A DNA stretch of 64,000 nt from CAZRCG01 sp964598565 (GTDB taxonomy: Bacteria > Bdellovibrionota > UBA2394). The notes under the pieces are model-generated. The model was not told where the DNA came from and did no database searches. It saw nothing but the letters and a program-made list of their open reading frames with translations. Made by a program: the position numbers and the translations under genes. The DNA is taken from the NCBI GenBank assembly GCA_964598565.1, contig CAZRCG010000002.1, forward strand, positions 351,420-415,419, written 5' to 3'. Of the stretch, positions 33,277-41,964 are shown in pieces; within the stretch, counting starts at the first letter, position 1; every line of letters starts with the position of its first letter.

Positions 33277-35043
33277 TTGAAACGAGATTACCATCGCATT
33301 TTCTGCGTTTTCATCATGACAGTCAGCGTTGTCGCAACATCCCTTATTCCTATGAAGACTAGTAATGCTGAAAGCCATAAATCATCTCGCGCTGAAAGCT
33401 ACTTCAATTTTATTCGAGGCACGCTCGAAAGTCTGAATGGAAACTCTACAGAAGCTTTGCGATTTTATGGTCAGTCAGAACAAATGAGTTCTGGTAGCCA
33501 TTATATAAAATTAAAACGGGCCGAGGAGTATCTCAACCTTTCAGAAACGGCATCTGCCAATAAACTCCTTAATGAAATTGCCCCTCACTTTCAGAAAGAA
33601 GCTGATTACTTTGTTCTAAAAGCTCGAGCGGAATCTCAAATGGGCCATCACGACTTTGGTCTTAAAGATCTCGACCGCGCCATTCAACTTTACTTTGCCC
33701 GAGACAACATTATCAAGGCTCGCGAAATAACCCTAACGAAAGTAGCTCTTCAGGCCGATCAGCAGGACTACAAGGGAGCTGTTAAAACCCTGGAGCGCTT
33801 TATCGCCAAGACGCCCTTTGATGAGATTGTTCACTACTTCTTGGGTAAAATTCACTCGATGTTTAACCAGAAAAATCTAGCCGTAAAATCGTACAAGACA
33901 GCTCTCGAACTTCGTCCGGGTTTTGCCGTAGCAGCAAAGGCACTTGGCCTTATCTACGAACTTTCTGGAAAAAACGATGAAGCTTTTGCTGTCTACCAAA
34001 ATGCTTTTCGATCGGGTGCTGTAGATGACGACCTCGTTCAGAAACTCATCAACCTATCTTTGATTCAAGATGATCTACGTAGCGCTCTGTCGTATATTCG
34101 CCAATCCTTGCAGTGGAAACCTGACGATCTCCAGAATAATCTACGAGCCGGGCTCATCCATTTTAAACTGGGGGATTTCAGCGATGCAGAATTTTATTTT
34201 CGAACGGCGCAATCTTTAGAGGGCGCACCTCTCGATCGCGTCCATTTCTATCTCGGTAGCACGCTCTACTCCCTCAATCGACAAGATGACGCCATCCGCT
34301 CCCTCAAAGAGATAAAAAGCGACTCCGAATACTACGTGGAGGCTCGAATTCAAATCTCGAATATTCATGAAAAAGAACTAAAACAACAACATCTCAGCAT
34401 AAAGAATATTGACCAGGCTATTGCTGAGAAGCCTGACCTAGAGCTTATATTGGCTAAAGCTAATCTTTTCGAGGGCCGAGGTGATATCAAGAAAGCAATC
34501 CAGGTGCTTTCGAGTCGTCAAAATGATTTTCCCAATAGCGAGAGACTCCTGCTAACTCTAGGATCGCTCCAGGAGCGAATCGGTCAAATCGACGAATCCA
34601 TTCAAACGATGAGAAAGATTCTGACGTTTGATGAAAATAATACTCAGGCTCTGAACCATATTGGCTATAGCTACGCAGAGCGCGGCATTTATTTAGAGGA
34701 AGCTGAAGCCCTTCTAAAAAAGGCCGTTCAACTCGCTCCCAATAACGCCTATATTTTGGATTCCCTCGGATGGCTCTACTACAAAAAGGGACGTTACTCA
34801 AAAGCTCATGAGCTGCTACGCCGAGCCAACGAATTGGTTCCTAACAATGCTGTTCTCTTAGAGCATCTGGCGGACACTTTACACAAACTCAATCGAATTC
34901 CCGAAGCTCTAGCAACCTACCGCCGAATCGTAACACCTCAGGCCTCTGCAGAAAGCACTAGTGAAGATCAAGAGACTCGGTTAGTGAAGGAGCGTGTTCG
35001 AGAGAAAATGTCGCTTCTTGTTGATGCCTCTCCCCGTGATTAA
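33277..35043 (+). CDS. Exported tetratricopeptide-repeat protein
   Basis: The start is a TTG at 33277, chosen because GGGGAGA lies seven bases upstream; an in-frame TTG at 33262 lacks one. The 588-residue product begins MKRDYHRIF and has a signal peptide with likely cleavage after SNA near residue 30. The rest is TPR repeats, such as IVHYFLGKIHSMFNQKNLAV and NAYILDSLGWLYYKKGRYSK, which pack as in PilF/NlpI- or YfgC-type periplasmic scaffolds. It overlaps the following lipoprotein gene by 20 bp, so the two are likely coupled and may form an envelope complex. Confidence 0.85.
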   Translation: MKRDYHRIFCVFIMTVSVVATSLIPMKTSNAESHKSSRAESYFNFIRGTLESLNGNSTEALRFYGQSEQMSSGSHYIKLKRAEEYLNLSETASANKLLNEIAPHFQKEADYFVLKARAESQMGHHDFGLKDLDRAIQLYFARDNIIKAREITLTKVALQADQQDYKGAVKTLERFIAKTPFDEIVHYFLGKIHSMFNQKNLAVKSYKTALELRPGFAVAAKALGLIYELSGKNDEAFAVYQNAFRSGAVDDDLVQKLINLSLIQDDLRSALSYIRQSLQWKPDDLQNNLRAGLIHFKLGDFSDAEFYFRTAQSLEGAPLDRVHFYLGSTLYSLNRQDDAIRSLKEIKSDSEYYVEARIQISNIHEKELKQQHLSIKNIDQAIAEKPDLELILAKANLFEGRGDIKKAIQVLSSRQNDFPNSERLLLTLGSLQERIGQIDESIQTMRKILTFDENNTQALNHIGYSYAERGIYLEEAEALLKKAVQLAPNNAYILDSLGWLYYKKGRYSKAHELLRRANELVPNNAVLLEHLADTLHKLNRIPEALATYRRIVTPQASAESTSEDQETRLVKERVREKMSLLVDASPRD

Positions 35044-35599
35044 GTGGGTAAGTTTTGTTGCCCTAGGTTGGTCGTTCACAGGCTGTGCCCGAGCAAGCTT
35101 AGATCGCTATCAGTCGAGTTTTCACCAGCCTTGGTCTTGCAACTCTCGCTTTCGTGCCTCTATTCCTGAAGACAGTACATTTGGCTCTGTTCGAGGTCAT
35201 ATTAAAGGCACTCTCTCTAGGGAAAAATCCTCTATCGAGGTTCTGTTGAGAGACCCTCTCTTACATCCTGTTGCTAAAATCAGATTTAAAGGGACGCAGC
35301 GCAACATCGTATCGAAGTTAAGCGCTGGCGAACTCGAGAACGTTCTTGTCTATTTTCCCGAAAATTCGTGGTGGAAATGGATGAGTTTCCTTCTAGGAAT
35401 TCCTCAGACGGACCAAGACGACGATATTCAAAGTAATTCGTTTCAAGAACCTGTCTACTTTCGAGCACATCCAGCTGTATTTCGTTGCAAATATCCGCGC
35501 TCATCGTCGCGCCATCCAGAATCATGCACGGTAGAGTCTCAGGGCAAGACGCTGCAGATTGATTTCACTTTTGTCGACTGTCATCCCCGTTTACACTAA
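35024..35599 (+). CDS. Putative lipoprotein
   Basis: From the ATG at 35024 the 191-residue product has a short hydrophobic signal (IKWVSFVALGWSFTGC) ending in a possible lipobox; Phe at -3 is atypical but Thr-Gly-Cys fits. I recognise no family. The middle part (GSVRGHIKGTLSREKSSIEV, LLHPVAKIRFKGTQRNIVSK) could form beta strands, as in LolB-like carriers, but that is only a size-and-layout resemblance. It starts inside the end of the TPR gene and is followed after 3 bp by the MshEN-domain gene. Confidence 0.65.
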   Translation: MPLPVIKWVSFVALGWSFTGCARASLDRYQSSFHQPWSCNSRFRASIPEDSTFGSVRGHIKGTLSREKSSIEVLLRDPLLHPVAKIRFKGTQRNIVSKLSAGELENVLVYFPENSWWKWMSFLLGIPQTDQDDDIQSNSFQEPVYFRAHPAVFRCKYPRSSSRHPESCTVESQGKTLQIDFTFVDCHPRLH

Positions 35600-35602
35600 G
35601 CC

Positions 35603-36199
35603 ATGGGCAAAGCAAAGTTTGGCGAAATCTTGGTAACGCAAGGAGTTATTGATTCTGCTCAGGTTGAATCAGCACTTTCTTTACAACGAAGAACCGGCCG
35701 GCGCTTTGGCAACTGTTTAGTCTCGCTGGGCTATATCACTGAGGAAAGAATGATTGCCAGCCTTGCCGAGGCACTCAAATTACCTACCATCGATGTCACC
35801 CGTATTCCATCGGCTCAAATTACCCAAGATTTGCTGCGAGCTGTTCCCTTGAAAATAGCCCATGAGCACCGAATCGTGCCGCTTTCTATTCGACCGATAG
35901 GAAACCGTAAGCGACTGATCGTCGCCACACCCGACCCCACACAATATGCTGCCTTCGATAAAATTCAGTTTTCTTCAGGCCTGCCTTTATTGATTATGCT
36001 GTCTTCGGAAACTGGAGTGTCATGGTTTCTTCGCAACTATTATCTCGGCGAGAGCTCCTTACCCGCCGTGCATAAAAACCCACAAAGCATCGAAAGCTTC
36101 GGGGCTTGCTTCAATCTCACGTCCAAGTTTTATAGTGAAGAAGATTTCACTCGTGAGATTACGGGTTCCGGTAAAACAAAAAAATGGCCCAAAGACTAG
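35603..36199 (+). CDS. Stand-alone MshEN / type II secretion GspE N-terminal domain protein
   Basis: The 198-residue protein has two MshEN-type half-motifs: KFGEILVTQGVIDSAQVESA and RRFGNCLVSLGYITEERMIA, followed by LAEALKLPTIDVTRI and a second subdomain with AVPLKIAHEHRIVPLSI and RLIVATPDP. In GspE, PilB and MshE ATPases this region sits before the motor, and in MshE it binds cyclic-di-GMP. Here no ATPase follows (no Walker motif), so it is a free-standing domain. It may be an adaptor or cyclic-di-GMP sensor; binding is inferred, not shown. Confidence 0.8.
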   Translation: MGKAKFGEILVTQGVIDSAQVESALSLQRRTGRRFGNCLVSLGYITEERMIASLAEALKLPTIDVTRIPSAQITQDLLRAVPLKIAHEHRIVPLSIRPIGNRKRLIVATPDPTQYAAFDKIQFSSGLPLLIMLSSETGVSWFLRNYYLGESSLPAVHKNPQSIESFGACFNLTSKFYSEEDFTREITGSGKTKKWPKD

Positions 36200-36205
36200 G
36201 TCATC

Positions 36206-37186
36206 ATGGCAGACCTTGAAATTCACAATTTAAAAATTCGCTTTCCGTCGCAAACATCTTGGGTGACGGCGGTCGATTCGTTATCGTTTCGTATCGAGTC
36301 TGGTCGAAGTCTCTGCCTTATCGGAGAAAGTGGCTGTGGAAAGTCGGTGACGTCTATGGCCATTCTTCGCCTCCTAGGAAAAAACGCCCAGATAGAAGGC
36401 AAAATTATTTTTGATGGCCAGGATTTGTTGCAGCTTGACGCAGATCAGATTCAGCGTACCAGAGGCTCGCAAATTGCAATGATATTTCAAGAACCCATGA
36501 CTGCACTAAACCCCCTCTTTTCGGTTGGCAAACAAATTCAAGAAGTTTTCTCAACTCATCAAAAGAAAGATTTTCGGACGAGCAGAAATTTGGCGATTGA
36601 GATTATGGACGCCGTGGGCATTCCCGACAGTGAAGACCGCTATAACGCCTACCCTCACGAGCTCTCTGGCGGACTACGTCAACGAGTGGTCATCGCCATG
36701 GCCTTAGCCTGCAAACCGAAACTCCTCATTGCAGACGAACCCACGACTGCCCTGGATGTTACCATTCAAGCTCAGATTCTAGCGTTGATTAAAGGTTTAC
36801 AGAAAGATTTCGGAATGACTCTCCTACTGGTAACCCATGATTTTGGCGTCGTGGCCGAAACGGCTGACGACGTCGCCGTCATGTACGCGGGCAGAATCGT
36901 CGAGAAAGGACCCGTGCTGACGATTTTTGACAGTCCTAGGCATCCGTACACGGTCGCCCTTCAGCAATCGATTCCTGCGTACGCCCAGGCGCGCCAGCGT
37001 CTGTACAGCATTCCGGGCATGGTGCCCTCTCTGCATCACCTGCCCCCAGGATGTTATTTTCATGACCGATGCAGTTATGCGACATCGGAGTGCACTCAAA
37101 TCGCACCAGCTCTCGAGAAGACGATCTCGTCGCACTGGGTAGCGTGCTACCATCCCGTCGACAAGAATCAGGAACGAGCCCAATGA
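36206..37186 (+). CDS. Oligopeptide/dipeptide ABC transporter ATP-binding protein (OppD/DppD type)
   Basis: The 326-residue ATPase has Walker A LIGESGCGKSVTS, Q-loop IFQEPMTALNPLF, signature ELSGGLRQRVVIAMALA, Walker B LLIADEPTTALDVT and switch His in LLVTHDFGVVAE. The C-terminal oligopeptide domain carries the iron-sulfur-type cysteines GCYFHDRCSYATSECTQ, typical of OppD/DppD. It overlaps the OppF-like gene by four bases. No permease or substrate-binding gene adjoins, so its membrane partners must be elsewhere. Confidence 0.9.
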   Translation: MADLEIHNLKIRFPSQTSWVTAVDSLSFRIESGRSLCLIGESGCGKSVTSMAILRLLGKNAQIEGKIIFDGQDLLQLDADQIQRTRGSQIAMIFQEPMTALNPLFSVGKQIQEVFSTHQKKDFRTSRNLAIEIMDAVGIPDSEDRYNAYPHELSGGLRQRVVIAMALACKPKLLIADEPTTALDVTIQAQILALIKGLQKDFGMTLLLVTHDFGVVAETADDVAVMYAGRIVEKGPVLTIFDSPRHPYTVALQQSIPAYAQARQRLYSIPGMVPSLHHLPPGCYFHDRCSYATSECTQIAPALEKTISSHWVACYHPVDKNQERAQ

Positions 37187-38232
37187 GCTTCTCTAATGAT
37201 GAACAGACAGATCCTTCTAATGTCAGACGAGGGGAGGTCGAACAGAGTGAAGCCTCCCTACTTGAGGTAAAAAATCTCAGCGTAGAGTTTAATCGCGCCT
37301 CAGGCTTTTTGGAGAAAAAAAAGAATCCGCTCATTGCCGTACGCGACGTTTCGTTTGCTATTAGGGCAGGCGAAACACTCGGTCTTGTGGGCGAAAGTGG
37401 CTGTGGAAAATCCACACTGGGTAAGGCCTTGCTGCGACTGCTTCGCATCAAATCGGGCGATATTTTTTTCTTAGGTCGCTCCATTAGACAAAGTAACGCC
37501 AAGGACCTGCGAGGACTGCGTCGTCACATGCAGATGATCTTTCAAGATCCCTATTCGAGTTTGAATCCGCGCATGAAAATTCGAGATATTCTGGAAGAGC
37601 CCTTGATCATTCATCGACAAGGTAGCCGCTCGCAAATTAAGGAGCGAGTGCTCGAGACATTATCTCTTGTGGGTCTTAGAGAAGATAGCCTCGAACGATT
37701 TCCGCATGAGTTTTCTGGAGGACAAAGACAGAGAATAGGCATCGCTCGAGCCCTGATGCTCAGACCTAAATTTCTAGTCTGTGATGAGGCTGTGTCGGCC
37801 CTCGATGTTTCCATTCAGGCTCAGATCCTAAACTTACTAAAAGATCTTCAAGAATCACTAAACCTTACCTATCTGTTTATTTCGCACGATCTCAATGTCG
37901 TTCAGCATCTCTGTGATCGTGTCGTCGTTATGTACCTTGGTCGGGTCATGGAGATTCTACCTGTTCAAGAGCTGAGGCATTCCGTTAATCGCCATCATCC
38001 TTATACAGAGGCTCTCTTAGCGTCAGCGCCTCGAAAACATCCCAATGAGCCCAAGCAAGAGTCGATTCTTCAGGGAGATTTACCCTCGCCGACGAACCCT
38101 CCCAGTGGTTGCGTCTTTCGAACGAGATGTCGCGAGGCGGTTGAGGCGTGCAGCGCCGAAGTACCGGCCCTCAAATTTGAAGAGAATCGCTGGGTTGCCT
38201 GTTTGAAGCGTGGTAATAAGATGACTCCATGA
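37183..38232 (+). CDS. Oligopeptide/dipeptide ABC transporter ATP-binding protein (OppF/DppF type)
   Basis: From the ATG at 37183, which overlaps the upstream stop as ATGA, the product has 349 residues. Motifs: Walker A LVGESGCGKSTLGKALL, Q-loop IFQDPYSSLNPRM, signature EFSGGQRQRIGIARALM, Walker B FLVCDEAVSALDVS and switch LFISHDLNVVQHL. The cysteine-containing C-terminus reads GCVFRTRCREAVEACS. It pairs with the OppD-type subunit to power a peptide importer. Its stop overlaps trpS by four bases. Confidence 0.9.
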   Translation: MSFSNDEQTDPSNVRRGEVEQSEASLLEVKNLSVEFNRASGFLEKKKNPLIAVRDVSFAIRAGETLGLVGESGCGKSTLGKALLRLLRIKSGDIFFLGRSIRQSNAKDLRGLRRHMQMIFQDPYSSLNPRMKIRDILEEPLIIHRQGSRSQIKERVLETLSLVGLREDSLERFPHEFSGGQRQRIGIARALMLRPKFLVCDEAVSALDVSIQAQILNLLKDLQESLNLTYLFISHDLNVVQHLCDRVVVMYLGRVMEILPVQELRHSVNRHHPYTEALLASAPRKHPNEPKQESILQGDLPSPTNPPSGCVFRTRCREAVEACSAEVPALKFEENRWVACLKRGNKMTP

Positions 38233-39218
38233 CAACTCCTTTAGCCATGAAACCGGAACATCGCGTTCTTACGGGTATCCGAGCAACGGGCTCTATTCAC
38301 TTGGGCAATCTTCTCGGCGCGATTCAACCCGCACTCCAGAGACAGGGTCAATGCAAGACGTTTTTCTTCATTGCTGATCTGCATGGGCTTACGGTTTTAC
38401 CCGATAAAGGCCTCCTACGAACCTATACCCATCAACTCGCTGCCGCTTGGCTTGCGGCAGGCCTAGATCCAAATCAATCTATTATCTGGCGACAGTCCGA
38501 TTTAGCGGAGCACATCGAGCTAAGCTACTTTCTTGCCTGCCCAACAACGATGGGTCTTCTCGAAAGAGCTCATACGTATAAAGACGCCATAGCTAAAGAG
38601 CAAGTCGTCAAAATGGGACTCTTTTATTATCCACTGCTCATGGCCTCAGACATACTTCTCTTCGACAGTGATTTTGTGCCTGTTGGCGAAGACCAGCAGC
38701 AACATTTAGAAATGACTCGAGACATCGCTACTTTTTTTAATGAGCGCTATGGGCCAACGTTTAAACTGCCACGAGAAATAGTTGTCAAAACGGTGGCGAC
38801 CGTCCCAGGCGTCGATGGCCGAAAGATGTCGAAAAGTTACCATAATGGCCTCGACATATTTGGAAATGAGGCTCTACTCAAAAAACAGGTGATGAGTATT
38901 CAAACCGATTCCAAAACCTTAGCCGAACCCAAAGTAGCAGAAGACTGTCTGGTGTTTAAACTCTTTAGGCTGGTCGCAGCGCCCGAAGAAACAAGCCGAA
39001 TGAAAGAACAACTTGAAGCTGGGGGCTACGGCTACGGAGACGCCAAAAAAACGCTTTTTTCGTGTTTGATGGATCGCTACGGCGCAATGCGCCAATCTTA
39101 TGCTCATTGGATCAAAGATCCTACGGCGCTTGAAGACGTTCTGCAGCGGGGTGCTGAAAAAGCTCGCGTCGATGCACGAAAAATGATGCAGACTGTCCGT
39201 GATAGGGTCGGGCTATAA
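38229..39218 (+). CDS. trpS: Tryptophan-tRNA ligase
   Basis: The 329-residue class I synthetase charges tRNA-Trp. It has the TGIRATGSIHLGNLLGAI segment (HIGH motif as HLGN), YPLLMASDILLFD for the tryptophan pocket, VPVGEDQQQHLEMTRDIA, and the GRKMSKSYHN loop (KMSKS). The length matches bacterial TrpRS. It is joined to the Opp-type ATPase genes by an ATGA overlap, and a promoter for the next gene lies within its last codons. Confidence 0.95.
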   Translation: MTTPLAMKPEHRVLTGIRATGSIHLGNLLGAIQPALQRQGQCKTFFFIADLHGLTVLPDKGLLRTYTHQLAAAWLAAGLDPNQSIIWRQSDLAEHIELSYFLACPTTMGLLERAHTYKDAIAKEQVVKMGLFYYPLLMASDILLFDSDFVPVGEDQQQHLEMTRDIATFFNERYGPTFKLPREIVVKTVATVPGVDGRKMSKSYHNGLDIFGNEALLKKQVMSIQTDSKTLAEPKVAEDCLVFKLFRLVAAPEETSRMKEQLEAGGYGYGDAKKTLFSCLMDRYGAMRQSYAHWIKDPTALEDVLQRGAEKARVDARKMMQTVRDRVGL

Positions 39219-39219
39219 T
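39214..39219 (+). promoter_or_regulatory. -10 box for a leaderless transcript of the 39226 lipoprotein gene
   Basis: A perfect TATAAT ends six bases before the ATG at 39226, inside the end of trpS. The intervening AGGAGC contains a Shine-Dalgarno-like AGGAG, but only one base from the ATG, too close for normal use. Initiation at or beside the ATG is the simplest reading. No clear -35 box is visible. Confidence 0.45.
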
Positions 39220-39225
39220 AGGAGC

Positions 39226-40674
39226 ATGATTTCTCGTAAAACTTTTATTTTGTTTCACGTTTATACGCCCATATTTTTTCTTACACTCATTTCTTTGCTC
39301 TTAGGGAGCTGCGCCTCTAAGAAAGAGAACGAGGGTATTGTGGCTCTAGCCGCTAATCGAAAAATGGGCGTTGCACTTGCTATCACTAATGAGGCCTCGC
39401 TGAACAACGATGAGGTAAAGAATTTTGTTTTGCAGGTGATAGCCTCTGGCCTCGACAAGGCCTATGGAAACAAAGTGCGACTGGTCGAACTAGAGTTGGC
39501 TGGGCCCATCGAGACGCCCGCCAACTATTATCAACTTGGAAGAGGACAATTTGATGATCTCTTTGTTGTGGATGTCCATGTACCCGCTCAATTTCAATGG
39601 ACCCTCCCTACCGAGGGACCGGCCGCCACGTTAAAAACAACAATTTATAATGGGTCTAATTTGAAAGCCGTCAATGTCTTTAACTCGACCATTGAATCAG
39701 GAGAGCTCGACAAAATACGAACAGAAGCCATTCAGAAGTTTGCACAAAACAGTATGAATGTCTTTGCCAATCCCAATATTTATCCAAAAAGCGACCCGAA
39801 GCACTTTGCAAGCCTTCTCTATATTTTTAGTGAGAATTATGAGAAAGATTTCACAGAAACACTTACCTGTGACAATGCGCCACGGCGCTATATGTATTAT
39901 AAATGGGCTCATGACCTCTATAAAATAGCTGTTGAACAAGGCTCTTCAAGAGCTGTCGGCCAACAACAAGAGACCTCTCTTCAGCAACAGCGATTAGACG
40001 AGTCGGCTTATAAGGCCAGCGTCGTTGACGACTGTTTAAGAGAAACCACGCTCAGCTTTGAAATGAAAACGCAGTACGTAAATATTCCTGTCGATAGCCA
40101 GGCCCAAATTCAAAAAACTCTTGAGGCATCCAATTTGATAACGCTACTTAAGCAGTACACCTCGAAACCCGTTCATCTTGTTTTCTCGACCCAAGAAGAT
40201 GGTTTGCGACTCGAAGTCGAGATGCGTTTTGATCGAAATCGCTATCAAGCCTGGACGATTCAGCGCGTTCCACCGAAAATAAAAAATTATCAGATTCTTT
40301 CTCTCGATCCGTATTACGCCCTGATGCAGAAGTTAGTTATCTTGCGAACTCAAATGCCCGTGGAAGTTCCTTTTCAACTACGATCGGCCTTTGCATCCAT
40401 GAAAATGACGCTGCGCCTTAGTACCATTCTAAATGGAGAGGTGGCATTTCCCATTGACGGGCGTTACCTCGTCGACGCAGGACTTGTCAAACTAGCTTAC
40501 CCGTCGACTATTCAGTACTCATCTAAGCTGTTTGAAGCAAAATCGATTTCTAATCGTGACAACGATATTTTTCAAGCCCATGGCTTTATAGCTCTGGGAA
40601 ATTGTCGCACGCTAGACGGAAAAACAACGGAAGATGGACTTCTTTACGAGTTCTTCGGATTTCCTTGTCAGTGA
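39226..40674 (+). CDS. Lipoprotein of unknown function
   Basis: The 482-residue product starts MISRKTFILF, with a hydrophobic stretch ending in the lipobox LLGSC, so it is probably lipid-anchored. I do not recognise a family. The body is mixed alpha/beta with a region rich in Gln around residues 245-258. It heads a run of four genes (lipoprotein, FecR-like, histidine kinase, NtrC-type regulator) whose gaps are 8-16 bp or overlaps, so it may be a sensor component or output of that system. Confidence 0.7.
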   Translation: MISRKTFILFHVYTPIFFLTLISLLLGSCASKKENEGIVALAANRKMGVALAITNEASLNNDEVKNFVLQVIASGLDKAYGNKVRLVELELAGPIETPANYYQLGRGQFDDLFVVDVHVPAQFQWTLPTEGPAATLKTTIYNGSNLKAVNVFNSTIESGELDKIRTEAIQKFAQNSMNVFANPNIYPKSDPKHFASLLYIFSENYEKDFTETLTCDNAPRRYMYYKWAHDLYKIAVEQGSSRAVGQQQETSLQQQRLDESAYKASVVDDCLRETTLSFEMKTQYVNIPVDSQAQIQKTLEASNLITLLKQYTSKPVHLVFSTQEDGLRLEVEMRFDRNRYQAWTIQRVPPKIKNYQILSLDPYYALMQKLVILRTQMPVEVPFQLRSAFASMKMTLRLSTILNGEVAFPIDGRYLVDAGLVKLAYPSTIQYSSKLFEAKSISNRDNDIFQAHGFIALGNCRTLDGKTTEDGLLYEFFGFPCQ

Positions 40675-40682
40675 GATAATCG

Positions 40683-41948
40683 ATGAAGGCTCACAGTATG
40701 CCAGAAAACGCACGTTACCATTTGTCGCTCATTCATTTTCCAAATGAAGCGGCTCTTCGGGCATCGTGTCGCCTTGTCTACGGTCAGGAACGAAGCGATA
40801 TATTGTCAGCAATGAGTACCACGCCCTATATTGTGGGTCGAACCTTTGGACACGACGAGGCTCTTGTCATTCATGATGAGCTCAAAAGAATTTTGGTGGC
40901 TCACAATCTGACCTCATCCGATCCCCAAATCGCAAGTCTCACGTTTAATCCATTCGATAAAAACGAAATACGAAAGGCTGTATCTATCACTTATACTAAG
41001 ACTCCGAAGAAGACAAAGTCGGGTCTGCTTCTTCTAGGGTTGGCTACTATTCTTGCTTATGGCTTTTTGAAACTATCTTCGAAGTACCTATCCACACCGG
41101 CTCCTGACGAACAAATGGCTAGTACAACCACAGACTATGATGCTTTGATCACTCATATTCAGCCTCGAGTTGATTACAGACAGGCCAGGAGCTTCACATG
41201 GGAGACTGCACAAGAGAAGCTTGGCCTTCACGAAGGCGATACGCTCCGAACTTTCGACCATGCGACGGCTTCGTTACGCTATCGTATGGGCTCCGTGATT
41301 ACCATCCAACCCAACACGCTCATTGTCATCGGAAAACAAGGCGATCGCTCCCAGAAGTCTGCCCTCTTAGAAAATGGCTCCGTGCGAATGCGGATAGCGC
41401 CAACAACGGAAGCTCAACAGATTCGAATTGAAACACCCGAAGGCTTTGTCGAACTGCGCGGCGACGAGAAGACCTCAGCTCGAATGGATGCTCAGAGAAT
41501 AGACGGCAAACTTGAAATTGCGCTTATTTCCGGATCTGCTGATTTTTCTTCCAAGAAGAAACCCGATCAAAAAGTATTACTTCAGAAGCAACAGAAAATA
41601 GAAGTTCAAGGCGAGACGATATCTCCGCCATCACCCTTTCAACCTGCCCTAAGAATTGTACAACCTCTTGAAAACCAGACGATCACGGTAGATCCTAACA
41701 AAGCCGGAGCTCTGTCATTTGCTTGGGAAGATCTTGGAGACGATGTTCACTACCTGTTCGAAATATTTAGCATACCACCCAAGAATCAATTAGATAGATC
41801 AAACCGACTTTTTGACCAACAAACCAAAACACCTTATTTAAACTTAAACTTTATCGATCATGGCCTTGTTTACTGGCAAGTGACTGGCTTTCAAGATGGG
41901 GTTGAGTTCAGGAGTCCCTTGACGAAAATTCACGTAATAAAGCCCTAA
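40683..41948 (+). CDS. FecR-domain membrane protein
   Basis: The 421-residue protein has a cytosolic N-terminus of about 115 residues, one membrane segment near 117-136 (GLLLLGLATILAYGFL) and a periplasmic FecR-like domain with LHEGDTLRTFDHATASLRYR, VITIQPNTLIVIGKQG, ENGSVRMRI and RIETPEGFVELRG. FecR domains usually pass envelope signals to sigma factors or, in this type, occur in envelope proteins of unclear role. No ECF sigma gene is adjacent; a two-component pair follows instead. Start ATG at 40683; a second ATG lies five codons later. Confidence 0.8.
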   Translation: MKAHSMPENARYHLSLIHFPNEAALRASCRLVYGQERSDILSAMSTTPYIVGRTFGHDEALVIHDELKRILVAHNLTSSDPQIASLTFNPFDKNEIRKAVSITYTKTPKKTKSGLLLLGLATILAYGFLKLSSKYLSTPAPDEQMASTTTDYDALITHIQPRVDYRQARSFTWETAQEKLGLHEGDTLRTFDHATASLRYRMGSVITIQPNTLIVIGKQGDRSQKSALLENGSVRMRIAPTTEAQQIRIETPEGFVELRGDEKTSARMDAQRIDGKLEIALISGSADFSSKKKPDQKVLLQKQQKIEVQGETISPPSPFQPALRIVQPLENQTITVDPNKAGALSFAWEDLGDDVHYLFEIFSIPPKNQLDRSNRLFDQQTKTPYLNLNFIDHGLVYWQVTGFQDGVEFRSPLTKIHVIKP

Positions 41949-41964
41949 GCCATTGGCACATTGA

